A stretch of DNA of 64,000 nucleotides from Comamonas sp. lk (GCA_945925985.1 CAMELV010000001.1:124001-188000), one strand, 5' to 3'; counted from the first letter of the stretch, positions 28,141 through 37,689 are shown. Notes: generated from the letters alone by a model not told the origin. Numbers and translations are program-made.

Positions 28141-29217
28141 ATGGACACCTTGCAGGCTTACCAGGTCTTAGGCCTGTACCCCGGCGCCAGCGATGCACAG
28201 CTTAAAGCCGCTTGGCGCCGCCTGGTTGCGGCCTGGCACCCGGACCGCAACGCGGCAGATGACGCAGGCAGCCGCATGCAAGGCATCAACAAGGCTTACC
28301 AGCACCTGCGGCAACTGCGCCAGGATGAAGGCGAGACCGAGGACGACGCCGACGACGACGCTAAGGCTGCTCCAGCCACGCCGTCTTCGGCTGAAGCGAC
28401 GGCCACGGCTGGCGGCGGACCTGCCGGCGCCGCCGGGCCGACGTATGTGCGTAAGGTACGCCTGTCACTGGAGGACGCGGTGCGGGGCTGCACCCGCACG
28501 CTACGCGGCCATTTCACCCAGGCCTGCGACAGCTGCGCGGCCCAGGGGCAGCGGGTGTTGGCGCAGGCCTGCAGCGCCTGCCGAGGCAGCGGCGCCGTCA
28601 GCACGCCGGCGCTGTTCGGCTGGCTGTGGAACCAAAGCGCCTGTCCCGATTGCGGCAGTGACGGGCGTCAGCGAGCCACTTGTGACGCCTGCGACGGCAG
28701 CGGTGAGCGTGCTGTGCCCTACCGGCGCCAGGTGCGGTTTCCGGCGGGTGTCCGCGCAGGCGACGTGCTGAGCCTGCCCAGCTCGCGCCATGGCAGCATG
28801 AAGGTCGGCCTGGACCTGCAGGTGGAGATCGAACCCCACCCTTTCTTTATGTTGGATGACGACGGCGTGCTCCGCTGTGACATGCCAGTGAACGGCTACG
28901 CCTGGATGGCCGGGCGCTGGGTCGAGGTGCCTACCCCGGATGGCTTGCAGCAAATGCGACTGAACCGTGAGGCGTTGGTTTACCGGCTGCGCGGCCAGGG
29001 CTTCCCGGCCGTGCCGCGCGGCCCCAGGGGGGATTACCTGGTGCGGGTGACGCCGGTTTTCCCCAACCACGACGACCCGGCGCAAGAGGCGCTGCTGGAC
29101 CAGTTGATCGCCCGCGCCAACCAGAGTGCCGAGGGTGGCGCCGGCCCGCTGGGGCAGTGGACGCAGCGCATGGGCGCCTGGACCGCAGGCCAGCAGGCGG
29201 CCGCGTCAGACGCCTGA
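28141..29217 (+). CDS. DnaJ-like J-domain protein with zinc-finger domain
   Basis: 358-aa Hsp40-type co-chaperone. An N-terminal J domain (AYQVLGLYPGASDAQLKAAW, HPDRN at about residues 37-41) is followed by an acidic/Ala linker in place of the usual Gly/Phe region, a cysteine-rich domain with four CxxCxxxG-like motifs (CDSCAAQG, CSACRGSG, CPDCGSDG, CDACDGSG) and a C-terminal substrate-binding domain. The start at ATG 28141 matches the J domain. The linker is atypical, so this is probably an accessory paralogue rather than the main DnaJ. It is divergent from the LPOR operon. Confidence 0.88.
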   Translation: MDTLQAYQVLGLYPGASDAQLKAAWRRLVAAWHPDRNAADDAGSRMQGINKAYQHLRQLRQDEGETEDDADDDAKAAPATPSSAEATATAGGGPAGAAGPTYVRKVRLSLEDAVRGCTRTLRGHFTQACDSCAAQGQRVLAQACSACRGSGAVSTPALFGWLWNQSACPDCGSDGRQRATCDACDGSGERAVPYRRQVRFPAGVRAGDVLSLPSSRHGSMKVGLDLQVEIEPHPFFMLDDDGVLRCDMPVNGYAWMAGRWVEVPTPDGLQQMRLNREALVYRLRGQGFPAVPRGPRGDYLVRVTPVFPNHDDPAQEALLDQLIARANQSAEGGAGPLGQWTQRMGAWTAGQQAAASDA

Positions 29218-29243
29218 AGACCTAGCGGAGTCGCCAGCCCGGA

Positions 29244-29849
29244 TCACAGCCAGCGACGCACCCGCTTGCAGTAGGCGGCATAGCGCTCGCCGTGCAGCCC
29301 TGACAAGTGCAGTTCTTCCAGCCGGACTTGCACCTGCATCAACAGCTCGCCAGCGACCAACAGCACCAGCGCGGCGGCCGAGGGGGCCACCAGCACCAGG
29401 CCCAGCAGCGCCACCCGCATGGACAGGAAGATCGGGTTGCGCGAGCGTGAAAACAGGCCGTGCTGGACGAGCGGAGTTGGTTGGCGCGCGTCAATACCGA
29501 CCCGCCAGGCGACCCCCATCTGGGCCTGGGCGACCAACAGCCAGCCCAGTGCCAGCAGCAGCAAACCCCAGCCGGTCAGGCGCAGCGTCGGTGCCTGCAA
29601 CGCTGGGTAGCTACCCAGCCAGACATCGGCGGGCTCAACAAAGGTGACGACCAGCACCACGCCTGCGCAAGCCATCATGGCCAGCTTGAACGCCCGACCC
29701 ACATAGCCATAGGCATCGTCGGTGGCCGGCAGAACGATGGGGTTGATGCCAGTCCGGCGGAAGACCAGGATGGAGCGCCAGACAAAGCCAAAAAAGAAGT
29801 ACAAGGCGAAATAGGCCAGCAGGCCGTAGCGTTGCCAAGTTTCCATCAT
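29244..29849 (-). CDS. Isoprenylcysteine carboxyl methyltransferase-like membrane protein
   Basis: 201-aa protein with four to five transmembrane helices and the C-terminal signature of the ICMT/PEMT family: GLFSRSRNPIFLSM and RLEELHLSGLHGERYAAYCKRVRRWL. Family members bind SAM and methylate small or lipid substrates in the membrane; the bacterial substrate is unknown. Two adjacent ATGs (29849, 29846) are equally possible. It lies 19 bp after the MetE-like gene and may share its transcript. Confidence 0.78.
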   Translation of the reverse strand: MMETWQRYGLLAYFALYFFFGFVWRSILVFRRTGINPIVLPATDDAYGYVGRAFKLAMMACAGVVLVVTFVEPADVWLGSYPALQAPTLRLTGWGLLLLALGWLLVAQAQMGVAWRVGIDARQPTPLVQHGLFSRSRNPIFLSMRVALLGLVLVAPSAAALVLLVAGELLMQVQVRLEELHLSGLHGERYAAYCKRVRRWL

Positions 29850-29868
29850 GTCGTTCCAATAAGACGCG

Positions 29869-30975
29869 TCAGCCCCAGACCTCTTGCGCGGTCTCGATCA
29901 CCATGCGCAATTTGTTGCGCTGGTCTTCCACGGCGATGTTGTTACCGTGTACGGTGGAGCTGAAGCCGCACTGGGGTGACAGCGCCAGCTGCTCCAGCGG
30001 GGCGTATTTGGCGGCCTCGTCAATGCGGCGCTTGAGGGCGTCCTTGTTTTCCATCTGGCCAAACTTGGTGGTGACCAGCCCCAGCACCACGGTCTTGCCT
30101 TTTTTCAGGAAGCGCAGCGGGCGGAAGTCGCCCGAGCGGTCGTCGTCATACTCCAGAAAATAGGCGTCGATGTCCATCTCGGTCAACAGCGCCTCGGCCA
30201 CTGGCTCGTAGTCGCCACTGGCGGCAAAGGTGCTCTTGAAGTTACCGCGGCACAGGTGCATGCCCAGCAGCATGTCTTTGGGTTTGTAGGCCACCACCTT
30301 GTTGATGAAGGCCGCGTAGCGGCGGGGCAGTTCATCGGGGTCGTCGCCACGCTGGCGCGCCGCTTCGCGCATTTTGGGGTCGCAGAGGTAGGCCAGGTTG
30401 GTGTCGTCCATTTGCACATAGCGGCAGCCGGCGTCATGCAGCGATTGAAGCTCAGCCCCGTAGGCGCGGGCCACATCGTCATAGAACACCGGGTCAAGCT
30501 CTGGGTAGGCCTGCCGGCTGATGCCGGCGCGCCCGCCGCGGAAATGCAGCATGGTGGGCGAGGGAATCGTCACCTTGGGCATGCTGCCCGGGCCGACCTG
30601 CGATTTGAGGTACTCAAAATCGGCGCGCTGGATGTCGCGCACATGCCGCACCTGGTCCACCACCTTGATCACCGGCGGCGCCAGCTCCTGCGAGCCGTCA
30701 GGCTTGATGAAGGTCATGGGGATGTCGGTTTTGACGCCGCCGAGCTGGTCCAGGAAATCGATGTGAAAGTAGGTGCGCCGGAACTCGCCGTCTGTGATGC
30801 TCTTCAGGCCCACGTCTTCTTGAAACTTCACGATGTCGGCAATGGCGCGGTCCTCCACCTCGCGCAGGCCTTCGGCAGACAATTGGCCGGCGGCCTTTTG
30901 TTGCCGAGCTTCGAGCAGATAGGCGGGGCGCAGAAAACTGCCGACGTGGTCGTAGCGGGCGGGGAGATGCAACAT
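29869..30975 (-). CDS. Cobalamin-independent methionine synthase (MetE) C-terminal-like protein
   Basis: 368-aa protein equivalent to the catalytic C-terminal barrel of MetE without the N-terminal half (YxjG/YxjH-like family). Visible features are YDHVGSFLRP, ITDGEFRR, MDDTNLAYLCD, GMHLCRGN with zinc-ligand candidates His/Cys, and LSPQCGFSS with the second Cys ligand. AAGGA precedes the ATG. Such stand-alone proteins probably transfer methyl or alkyl groups from small donors to homocysteine or another thiol; the donor is not deducible. It is divergent from the TRAP operon. Confidence 0.85.
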   Translation of the reverse strand: MLHLPARYDHVGSFLRPAYLLEARQQKAAGQLSAEGLREVEDRAIADIVKFQEDVGLKSITDGEFRRTYFHIDFLDQLGGVKTDIPMTFIKPDGSQELAPPVIKVVDQVRHVRDIQRADFEYLKSQVGPGSMPKVTIPSPTMLHFRGGRAGISRQAYPELDPVFYDDVARAYGAELQSLHDAGCRYVQMDDTNLAYLCDPKMREAARQRGDDPDELPRRYAAFINKVVAYKPKDMLLGMHLCRGNFKSTFAASGDYEPVAEALLTEMDIDAYFLEYDDDRSGDFRPLRFLKKGKTVVLGLVTTKFGQMENKDALKRRIDEAAKYAPLEQLALSPQCGFSSTVHGNNIAVEDQRNKLRMVIETAQEVWG

Positions 30976-31036
30976 GCTGAGTGTCCTTTCAGGCCTTGGT
31001 CAAACGCCCATGATAAGAGATCAAATCCAATCTTTC

Positions 31037-31108
31037 ATGTATACCAAAGACTGGTACTTACCCTAGCAATCTGCTCTAAAGCGTCTGTTTCACCCATCAA
31101 TGTATACA
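31037..31108. promoter_or_regulatory. Paired GTATAC palindromes in the metE-like/TRAP divergent region
   Basis: ATGTATAC at 31037-31044 and the palindrome TGTATACA at 31101-31108 lie about 64 bp apart between two divergent genes. GntR/FCD regulators often bind such GTATAC cores. No regulator gene is adjacent, so this is only a candidate operator pair. Confidence 0.35.
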
Positions 31109-31195
31109 CTGGGCACATTTACCGTTGGCGGGGACGCCGGCTTTGATTTGTCTTATGCTCGGCATGTTTTTGACCAATATCACAGGAGATCTCGC

Positions 31196-32242
31196 ATGAA
31201 CATCGTTCGGCAAATTCAGCGTAGCGGCCTTGCCCTGGCCATTGGGGGCCTGTTGGCCATCAGCGTGCAAGCGCAAGAGGTGGTGCTCAAGTTGCACCAC
31301 ATTTGGCCCACCGTGGCCATGGGGCACACCCGGGTGGCAGTGCCCTGGTGCGAGGACATCGCCAAAGAAAGCAACAACCGCATGCGTTGTCAGCTTTTGC
31401 CCGCAATGTCGGGTGGCGGCACCCCCGGGCAACTGGTGGACCGCGTGAAAGACGGGGTGGACGACCTGGTCATGACGCTGCCGGGTTACACCCCGGGCCG
31501 ATTCCCGATCATGGAGGCCTTGGAGCTCCCGTTCATGACCAACACCGCCGAAGTGGCCTCGGCGGCAGCCTGGGACTACTACAGCAAATACGCCACCAAG
31601 GAGTTCACCGGCACCAAGATTCTGGCGACCTGGGTTCACGACGAGGGGTTTATCAGCACGTCTGGCAAGCCGGTGCGTAACCTCGACGATTTCAAGGGCC
31701 TGAAGATCCGGGCCGCCAGCCGTCAGTCCACCAAATTGCTCGCCAAACTGGGCGCCACGCCAGTGGGTATGCCGATTCCCGGGGTGGCTGACGCCATGAC
31801 CAAGGGCACGATCGACGGATTTCTGACCGCCTGGGAAATCATCCCCTCGTTCAAGTTGCAGGAAGTCAGCAAGTTCCACACCGAGATCGAAGCCAGTCGC
31901 CCCTCGATGTTCACGGCCGGTTTTGTGTTTGCCATGAACCAGGCCAAGTACGACAGCCTGCCAGCCGACCTCAAGCGCATCATTGACAAGCACAGCGGTG
32001 CCGCTCTGTCGCGCACCATTGGTCGCTATTGGGACGAGGCCACAGCCGTGGGCCGCAAGGCAGCACAGGACCGTGGCAACAGCTTCATCAAGGTCAGTGC
32101 CGCCGAGACCGACCGCTGGATGCAGGTGTCCGCGCCGCTGTACGACGAGTGGGTCAGTGACATGGACAAAAAGGGCCTGCCGGGCAAGCAAATGCTGCAA
32201 GACGCCCAGGATCTGATCAAGAAATACAGTGCGGCCAAGTGA
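31196..32242 (+). CDS. TRAP transporter substrate-binding protein (DctP family)
   Basis: 348-aa periplasmic solute receptor. The signal peptide ends in LLAISVQAQ, followed by VVLKLHHIWPTVAMGHTR. Conserved DctP features include LEDPFM-like LELPFM, the GLKIRAASRQSTKLLAKLGA segment with the carboxylate-binding Arg, and GTIDGFLTAWEIIPSFKL. ATG 31196 is chosen because AGGAGA lies about 7 nt upstream and a signal peptide follows. It forms a complete TRAP system with the next two genes; the ligand is likely an organic acid, unspecified. Confidence 0.92.
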   Translation: MNIVRQIQRSGLALAIGGLLAISVQAQEVVLKLHHIWPTVAMGHTRVAVPWCEDIAKESNNRMRCQLLPAMSGGGTPGQLVDRVKDGVDDLVMTLPGYTPGRFPIMEALELPFMTNTAEVASAAAWDYYSKYATKEFTGTKILATWVHDEGFISTSGKPVRNLDDFKGLKIRAASRQSTKLLAKLGATPVGMPIPGVADAMTKGTIDGFLTAWEIIPSFKLQEVSKFHTEIEASRPSMFTAGFVFAMNQAKYDSLPADLKRIIDKHSGAALSRTIGRYWDEATAVGRKAAQDRGNSFIKVSAAETDRWMQVSAPLYDEWVSDMDKKGLPGKQMLQDAQDLIKKYSAAK

Positions 32243-32281
32243 TCGCCTGAACCGACTGGGCTGCCCGGGTTCGTTGCGGCG

Positions 32282-32770
32282 ATGAGCGGGGCTTTGCGCC
32301 GTCTGAGCCTTTGGTTTGGCCTGTTGGGCGCTGGTGTGGCGCTGCTCACCGGCTTCATGACTTTCGTCAGTGTCATGTTACGGTCACTGTTCCATTGGCC
32401 GATTCCGGGTGATGTCGAACTGACCCAAATGGGGATCGCACTGGCGATTTCGCTGTGCCTGCCCTGGTGTCAGAGCGAGCGGGCCCATATCTTGGTCGAT
32501 TTTTTCACCCAGCGCAGCCGGGAGAGCACCGTGCGCCGACTGGATGCCATCGGCAGCCTGGCGCTGGCCCTGATGTACGCCCTGCTGGCCTGGCGCACTT
32601 CAGCCGGCGCGTTGGCGGTGCGTGAGGCGGGCGAGACCACCATGATCATCAGCTTGCCGGTGTGGTGGGTCTATGCGGCGCTGGCACCGGGCCTGGCGCT
32701 CAGCGCCCTGCTGGCCGGGATGCAGGCCCTGCAGCTTGGGCGCCAAGCGCCTGCCGGAGACGCCGCATGA
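32282..32770 (+). CDS. TRAP transporter small permease (DctQ family)
   Basis: 162-aa protein with four transmembrane segments and the DctQ-like pattern WPIPGDVELTQMGIALAISLCLP followed by ERAHILVDFF. It links the substrate receptor to the large permease in the inner membrane. It begins 39 bp after the receptor gene and its stop overlaps the DctM start (ATGA). Confidence 0.9.
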   Translation: MSGALRRLSLWFGLLGAGVALLTGFMTFVSVMLRSLFHWPIPGDVELTQMGIALAISLCLPWCQSERAHILVDFFTQRSRESTVRRLDAIGSLALALMYALLAWRTSAGALAVREAGETTMIISLPVWWVYAALAPGLALSALLAGMQALQLGRQAPAGDAA

Positions 32771-34098
32771 CCGGCTCGGCCAGCACCATTGGGGTGGTGA
32801 TGTTCATCGGCATGATGGTCCTTATGGCCCTGCGCATGCCGATCGCGGCGGCCATGTTCATCCCGGGCGCAGCCGGTTACTGGCTGATGACCGACACCGG
32901 CACCCTGCTCAACCTGCTCAAAGGGAATGCGGTAGCACGCCTGACCGTTTATGAGCTCAGCGTCATTCCCCTGTTTCTGTTGATGGGCCAGTTTGCGTCG
33001 CAAGGGGGCCTCAGTCGTGACCTGTTTCGTGCAGCCACGGCCTTGGTGGGTCATGTTCGCGGCGGCCTGGCGATGGCCTCGCTCTTGTCTTCTGGCGCAT
33101 TTGGCGCGGTTTGCGGCTCGTCGGTGGCCACCTCGGCGACGATCACGCAGGTGGCTTACCCGCACATGCGGGGTCAGGGCTACAGCGGGCGGCTCTCCAC
33201 CGCCACGCTGGCGGCCGGCGGCACCTTGGGGATCCTGATTCCGCCGTCGGTACCGCTGGTGGTGTACGCCATCCTGACCGAGCAAAACATCGCCAAGCTT
33301 TTCGCCGCCGCCATGGTGCCCGGCATCCTGGCCATGCTGGGCTATATGGTGGTGGTGTGGCTGAGCGTCTACTTCAAGCCCGCGCTGGCGCCCGCCACCA
33401 CGGCCACCACCGGCCGGGCCAAATGGCAGGCACTGGGTTCGGTTTGGCCGATTGCCTTCATCTTTGTGGTGGTGTTCGGCGGTATTTACGGCGGCATGTT
33501 TTCGCCGACCGAGGGGGCGGCGGTGGGCGCCGCGCTCACCCTGCTGGTCGGCCTGCTCAAGCGTGAATTGTCGCCGCAGGGCATGCGTTCGGCCTTATTG
33601 GGTACGGCTGAAACCACTGCCATGGTGTTCATGATTTTTCTCGGTGCCGACATGATGAACGCCACGCTGGCCCTGACCGAAATGCCCAAGTTGGTGGCGG
33701 AGTGGGTCACCCACCTGCCGATCCCGGGGATTGCTGTGGTGCTGGCGGTCTTGCTGCTGTATGTGCTGCTGGGTTGCGTGATGGACGAACTGTCCATGCT
33801 GCTGTTGACCATCCCGGTGATCTTTCCCGCCATCATGGCGCTGGACCTGTGGGGCCTGAAGTACGAGGCCAAGGCGCTCTGGTTCGGTATTCTGGTGCTG
33901 ATGACGGTGGGCATCGGCATGATCGCACCGCCGATCGGCCTCAACGTTTACGTGGTCAACAGCATGGCCAAGGATGTGCCCATGGCCGAAACTTACAAGG
34001 GTGTCATGCCATTTCTGGTTTGGGACGCCCTGCGGGTGCTGGCGCTGCTGTGCTTTCCGGTGCTGGCCCTGGGCCTGGTCAAACTGCTGTTCCCTTGA
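32767..34098 (+). CDS. TRAP transporter large permease (DctM family)
   Basis: 443-aa polytopic permease that drives uptake with an ion gradient. It has the DctM hallmarks SVIPLFLLMGQFASQGGLSR, SSGAFGAVCGSSVATSATI and a GGTLGILIPPSVPLVVYAI segment, plus MDELSMLLLTIPVIFP near the C-terminus. ATG 32767 overlaps the small-permease stop. The 3' end overlaps the convergent deacylase gene by 20 bp. Confidence 0.93.
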   Translation: MTGSASTIGVVMFIGMMVLMALRMPIAAAMFIPGAAGYWLMTDTGTLLNLLKGNAVARLTVYELSVIPLFLLMGQFASQGGLSRDLFRAATALVGHVRGGLAMASLLSSGAFGAVCGSSVATSATITQVAYPHMRGQGYSGRLSTATLAAGGTLGILIPPSVPLVVYAILTEQNIAKLFAAAMVPGILAMLGYMVVVWLSVYFKPALAPATTATTGRAKWQALGSVWPIAFIFVVVFGGIYGGMFSPTEGAAVGAALTLLVGLLKRELSPQGMRSALLGTAETTAMVFMIFLGADMMNATLALTEMPKLVAEWVTHLPIPGIAVVLAVLLLYVLLGCVMDELSMLLLTIPVIFPAIMALDLWGLKYEAKALWFGILVLMTVGIGMIAPPIGLNVYVVNSMAKDVPMAETYKGVMPFLVWDALRVLALLCFPVLALGLVKLLFP

Positions 34099-35845
34099 CG
34101 CCCAGCCGCACCAGCCGCCCCGGCCGGGCGGCGGTAACTTCGCCCTCACGGGCCACGGCCTGCCCGGCGACCCAAGTGCCGACGTAGCCCTGGGCGGTTT
34201 GTAAAAATCGTTTGCCGCCAGCGGGCAGATCGCGCACCAACTGCGGCAGGTTCAGCCGCAGCCGAGCCGGGTCAATCACGTTCAGGTCGGCGCGCAGGCC
34301 CGGCGCCAGCCGGCCTCGGTCGTGCAGGCCCAGGTACTGGGCGTTGCGCAAGCTCATCATTTCCACCGCTTGCGCCAGCGGCAACCGGTCATGGGTGCGG
34401 CCCAGCACCCAATGGCTGAGCATGAAAGTGGAGAAGCTTGCGTCGCAGATGGTGCCCACATGGGCGCCGGCGTCGCCCAGGCCGAACAGGGCGCGTGGGT
34501 GCATCAGCATCCGGCGCACCGTGTCGAGCGAGCCCTGGTTGTAATTGAAGATCGGGAAGTACACCAGGCCACCACCGTCGCCCGCGCTGAAATGGTCGTA
34601 CAGGGCCTCCATCGCGCTGCAGCCGCGCTGCTTGGCCATCACCAAAAAGCTTTGCATCACATCGGGCTCGTAATTCAGCCTGGCGTCCAGCGGGAACATG
34701 CGCCCGGCAATCTGCTCGATGCGCGCCAGCAGCAGGTCCACCAGCGGCGGAATCGGCGTGCCATCACCCGCCAGACGATCAGACTTTTCTCCAAGAATTT
34801 GGGCTTTTCGTGCTGTAACCCGCATGGCAGCTGCCCGCTCTGCTATCGAAAGTGAAGCAATCTCCTTGTAACCTGGGAAGCCCATGAAGGGGTGAAAGCT
34901 GGCCTCCAGGCCGATGATGACGCCGATGCCGCGCGCCGCGGTTTGCAGGTACAGCGGTAGCCCCTGGGCCGCGGCGGCTTCGACCCGCGCCTGTACGGCC
35001 AGGTACTGATCGCGGCCCGGGTCGCGCTGCAGCCAGGTCATGGACAGGGGCCGACCGCTGGCGCGGGCCAGTTGTTCTACCAATTCAAATTCGGCGTCAA
35101 AGCCACCGGGGCCATGCATGAGGTCAAAGTCGCTCACCACCTGCACCACGCCATGTTGGCGGCCTTCAAAGGCCTGGGCCAGGCCGCAGAGTTCGGCCGC
35201 GTTGGCGATCGAGGCCGGCGTGTCGTGCCCCTCGGCGGTGCGGTGGTTGTCTGAGCGTCCGGTGGAGAAGCCGGCTGCCCCGGCATCCAGCGCCGCTTTG
35301 AGCAGCTCGCGCATGGCGGCGATGTCGTCTGCGGTGGCGGCCTCCCGCGCCTCGGCCCGCGCGCCCATCACGCGCATGCGCAGCGGGTCGTGCGGCACCA
35401 TGGCCAGGTAGTCCAGGCTGTGGGGCGTGGCGTCGAGCGCGTGCATGTACTCGCTAAAGCTGTCCCAGGCAAAGCGCACGCCCTCTTTAAGCGCCGCGCC
35501 AGGGATGTCTTCCACCCCCTCCATCAGCTTGATCAGCCGGTCTTCACTGCCGGGGCGAAGCGGTGCAAAGCCGACGCCGCAGTTGCCCATGACCACCGTG
35601 GTCACGCCGTGGTGAATGCTGGGGCTGAAGGTAGCGTCCCAGGTGGCCTGGCCGTCGTAATGGGTGTGAATGTCAACAAAGCCGGGCGTGACCCAGGCGC
35701 CGCTGGCGTCCACCGTCTCGCGTGCCGCCTGCGTGATGCTGCCGATCTCGACGATGCGGCCATTCAGCACGCCTAGGTCGGCGCAGTAGGGCGCCGCGCC
35801 GCTGCCATCCACCAGCGTGCCGCCCCGGATCAACAGGTCAAGCAT
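34079..35845 (-). CDS. N-acyl-D-amino-acid deacylase family amidohydrolase
   Basis: 588-aa metal-dependent amidohydrolase. It has the N-terminal composite-domain start LDLLIRGGTLVDGSGAAP, the metal-binding VTPGFVDIHTHYDGQ, GNCGVGFAPLRPG and the late GDAGAHVG segment. ATG 35845 has AGGAG upstream; an ATG six codons earlier would lie within the preceding gene. The BASS transporter gene overlaps its start by 8 bp, so the two are coupled. D-aminoacylases release D-amino acids from N-acyl forms; the true substrate is unproven. Residues near 330-345 are encoded by a copy of the dispersed repeat. Confidence 0.85.
   Translation of the reverse strand: MLDLLIRGGTLVDGSGAAPYCADLGVLNGRIVEIGSITQAARETVDASGAWVTPGFVDIHTHYDGQATWDATFSPSIHHGVTTVVMGNCGVGFAPLRPGSEDRLIKLMEGVEDIPGAALKEGVRFAWDSFSEYMHALDATPHSLDYLAMVPHDPLRMRVMGARAEAREAATADDIAAMRELLKAALDAGAAGFSTGRSDNHRTAEGHDTPASIANAAELCGLAQAFEGRQHGVVQVVSDFDLMHGPGGFDAEFELVEQLARASGRPLSMTWLQRDPGRDQYLAVQARVEAAAAQGLPLYLQTAARGIGVIIGLEASFHPFMGFPGYKEIASLSIAERAAAMRVTARKAQILGEKSDRLAGDGTPIPPLVDLLLARIEQIAGRMFPLDARLNYEPDVMQSFLVMAKQRGCSAMEALYDHFSAGDGGGLVYFPIFNYNQGSLDTVRRMLMHPRALFGLGDAGAHVGTICDASFSTFMLSHWVLGRTHDRLPLAQAVEMMSLRNAQYLGLHDRGRLAPGLRADLNVIDPARLRLNLPQLVRDLPAGGKRFLQTAQGYVGTWVAGQAVAREGEVTAARPGRLVRLGVKGTAV
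34808..34858 (-). repeat. Copy of a dispersed ~50-bp repeat inside the deacylase gene
   Basis: Read on the - strand it starts GCTTCACTTTCGATAGCA and aligns without gaps to the copy in the rlmI-like gene: 33 of 51 positions identical by my count. The reading frame is the same in both genes. Codon use here (ATA, GCA, ACA, CGA, AAA) differs from the GC-rich flanks. Confidence 0.55.
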
Positions 35846-36728
35846 GTTGTGCTCCTTGTTCAAGCAGGCGGTCGCTCCGGCGCCAAAACAGCGCCAGCCC
35901 TATGCCGCTGACGATGTGCCATATGCCCCAAAGGCTGGCAATCACCACCATCCCGAGGTCTGAGTTGAATTGCACCGCGATGATGCCCAACGCCAATCCG
36001 GCGTTTTGCATACCGCCTTCAATCATCACGGCGCGGCGGTCGGCCACGCTCAGGCCCGTGGCGCGGCTGGTGGCCCAGCCAAACAAGAGGCCGCTAGCGT
36101 TGTGCGCGACCACCAGCGCCAGCGTGGGCAGCAGGCCCAGTGTCAGCAACTGGCGCTCTTTGATCAGCCCCAGCACAATGAAAGCCAGCAAAGCCAAGAG
36201 CGAAAAATGCCCCAGCGGTTTGCGGATGCGCGCTGTGAGCGCCGGCTGGCTGTGGCCCAGCGCGAGGCCCGCCGCCATGGGCAGCGCCAGCAGCAGAAAC
36301 AGGCTGACCCAAATGCCCGATGGGTCAATGGCCAGCACTTTGAGCCAGCCCGCGGTGGCCGGGTTGTTGGCCACCATCCAGCTGAAGTTGAAAGGCGTGG
36401 CCACCAGGGCCATCAGGCTGGCCACAGCCGAGACGCTGACCGACAGCGCCGTGTTGCCCCTCCCAAAGTGTGTGACCACATTACTCAAACTGCCCCCGGG
36501 GCAGGCCGCCACCAGGATCATGGCCACCTCGATGTTGGGGGGCAGGTCCAGCGCCAGGGTGGCCAGCCAGGTGCCGACCGGTAGCAAAATGAACTGCGGT
36601 ATCAGCCCGGCGATCACCGCCTTGGGGCCTTGGGCCACCCGCCGAAAATCATCTGGCTTGAGCTCCAGGGCCACGGCAAACACCATGGTGGCCAGCACCA
36701 GACTCAGGATCAGCTGTTGTGGGGTCAT
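35838..36728 (-). CDS. Bile acid:sodium symporter (BASS) family transporter
   Basis: 296-aa membrane protein with about nine or ten hydrophobic helices. BASS hallmarks are ILVAACPGGSLSNVVTHFGRGN and IEGGMQNAGLALGIIAVQF, the two crossover regions that bind sodium and substrate. Family members import organic anions such as 2-keto acids or pantoate by sodium symport. It lies 22 bp after the epimerase and overlaps the deacylase start by 8 bp, suggesting the three are one transcript. Confidence 0.88.
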   Translation of the reverse strand: MTPQQLILSLVLATMVFAVALELKPDDFRRVAQGPKAVIAGLIPQFILLPVGTWLATLALDLPPNIEVAMILVAACPGGSLSNVVTHFGRGNTALSVSVSAVASLMALVATPFNFSWMVANNPATAGWLKVLAIDPSGIWVSLFLLLALPMAAGLALGHSQPALTARIRKPLGHFSLLALLAFIVLGLIKERQLLTLGLLPTLALVVAHNASGLLFGWATSRATGLSVADRRAVMIEGGMQNAGLALGIIAVQFNSDLGMVVIASLWGIWHIVSGIGLALFWRRSDRLLEQGAQHA

Positions 36729-36750
36729 AGGAGTTTGGCCTTGGGCGTCA

Positions 36751-37653
36751 TCAGTGGGGCTGGGGCTGGGCTTGCCGCTGCAACAGGGGTTGGCAATCGA
36801 TGCTCATTGAAAAGCGACGGCTGGCGCCTGGTGCCAGCCGCATGCTGCCTGGTTTATCGGCCAGTTCGCCGTCCCAGCCCATGGGCCGAGGGTGGCCCGC
36901 CCAAGGCTCCACACAGACAAAGGGTGCGCCTGGCTTGGTCCACAGGCCCAGCTGGGGGCAGCCGGTCCATTGCAGGTTCAGCAGCGGCCCCAGATCGTCG
37001 GCCAGTGCCAGGCCTTGGCTTTGTACCGGGTCCAGGACCAATGCACCCCCCTCAAACAGGTGGTCTGACAGACGCAGGCGTCGGTCAAGCAGAGGCAGGG
37101 GGGTGTCGGTCGCCTGCAGCTGGCCGCCGCGGATCACCCTTTTCACCTGGGCCGGCTCGGCTTGCTCAAAGATCAGCTGGTGCTCTGCACGCGGCCGACC
37201 CGCCATGGGCCAACGCAGGGCCGGGTGAAAGCCGAAGCTTGCCGGCAGTGGCTGGAAGCCTGTGTTGCTCAGCGTGACTTCTGTGCACAGGCTGGCCGCG
37301 CTCAGCCTGTGCTCGATCAGCAGCGTAAAGTCGAAAGGGTAGTGTTCACGTGTGGCCGCACTGGCCTTAAGCGCCAGTGTGACGTGGTCGGGCGCCACGT
37401 CCAAAACCTCAAAGATGCTGATCCTGGCAAACCCGTGGGACGCCATGGCAAAGGGCTTGCCCTGACACTGGACCCTGTCCAAAGCCACGGGCCCAATGAT
37501 GGGAAACAGCACAGGTGCGCTGTAGTCCCACCAGCTTGAGTCGCCATGCCAGATCAGCTCGGTGCCGCTCGCCGTTCGCAGGGACTTGATTTCCGCGCCC
37601 CTGAGGGCGACGCGTAATGACAGACCTGCAGACTGAAGTGAAATAGCGTCCAT
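36751..37653 (-). CDS. Aldose 1-epimerase family protein
   Basis: About 300 aa, galactose-mutarotase-like fold. Conserved parts are LRGAEIKSLRTASGTELIWHGD, VLFPIIG, SHGFARISIF with the catalytic His candidate, FGFHPALRWP and FVCVEPWAGHP. ATG 37653 is favoured (GGAAAG 6 nt upstream) over ATG 37665. It would interconvert anomers of an imported sugar ahead of the sugar dehydrogenase in this operon. It lies 36 bp after the ABC receptor gene. Confidence 0.85.
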   Translation of the reverse strand: MDAISLQSAGLSLRVALRGAEIKSLRTASGTELIWHGDSSWWDYSAPVLFPIIGPVALDRVQCQGKPFAMASHGFARISIFEVLDVAPDHVTLALKASAATREHYPFDFTLLIEHRLSAASLCTEVTLSNTGFQPLPASFGFHPALRWPMAGRPRAEHQLIFEQAEPAQVKRVIRGGQLQATDTPLPLLDRRLRLSDHLFEGGALVLDPVQSQGLALADDLGPLLNLQWTGCPQLGLWTKPGAPFVCVEPWAGHPRPMGWDGELADKPGSMRLAPGASRRFSMSIDCQPLLQRQAQPQPH

Positions 37654-37689
37654 GGTGCTTTCCATGTCGCCATCATAAGGGCCAGCAGG

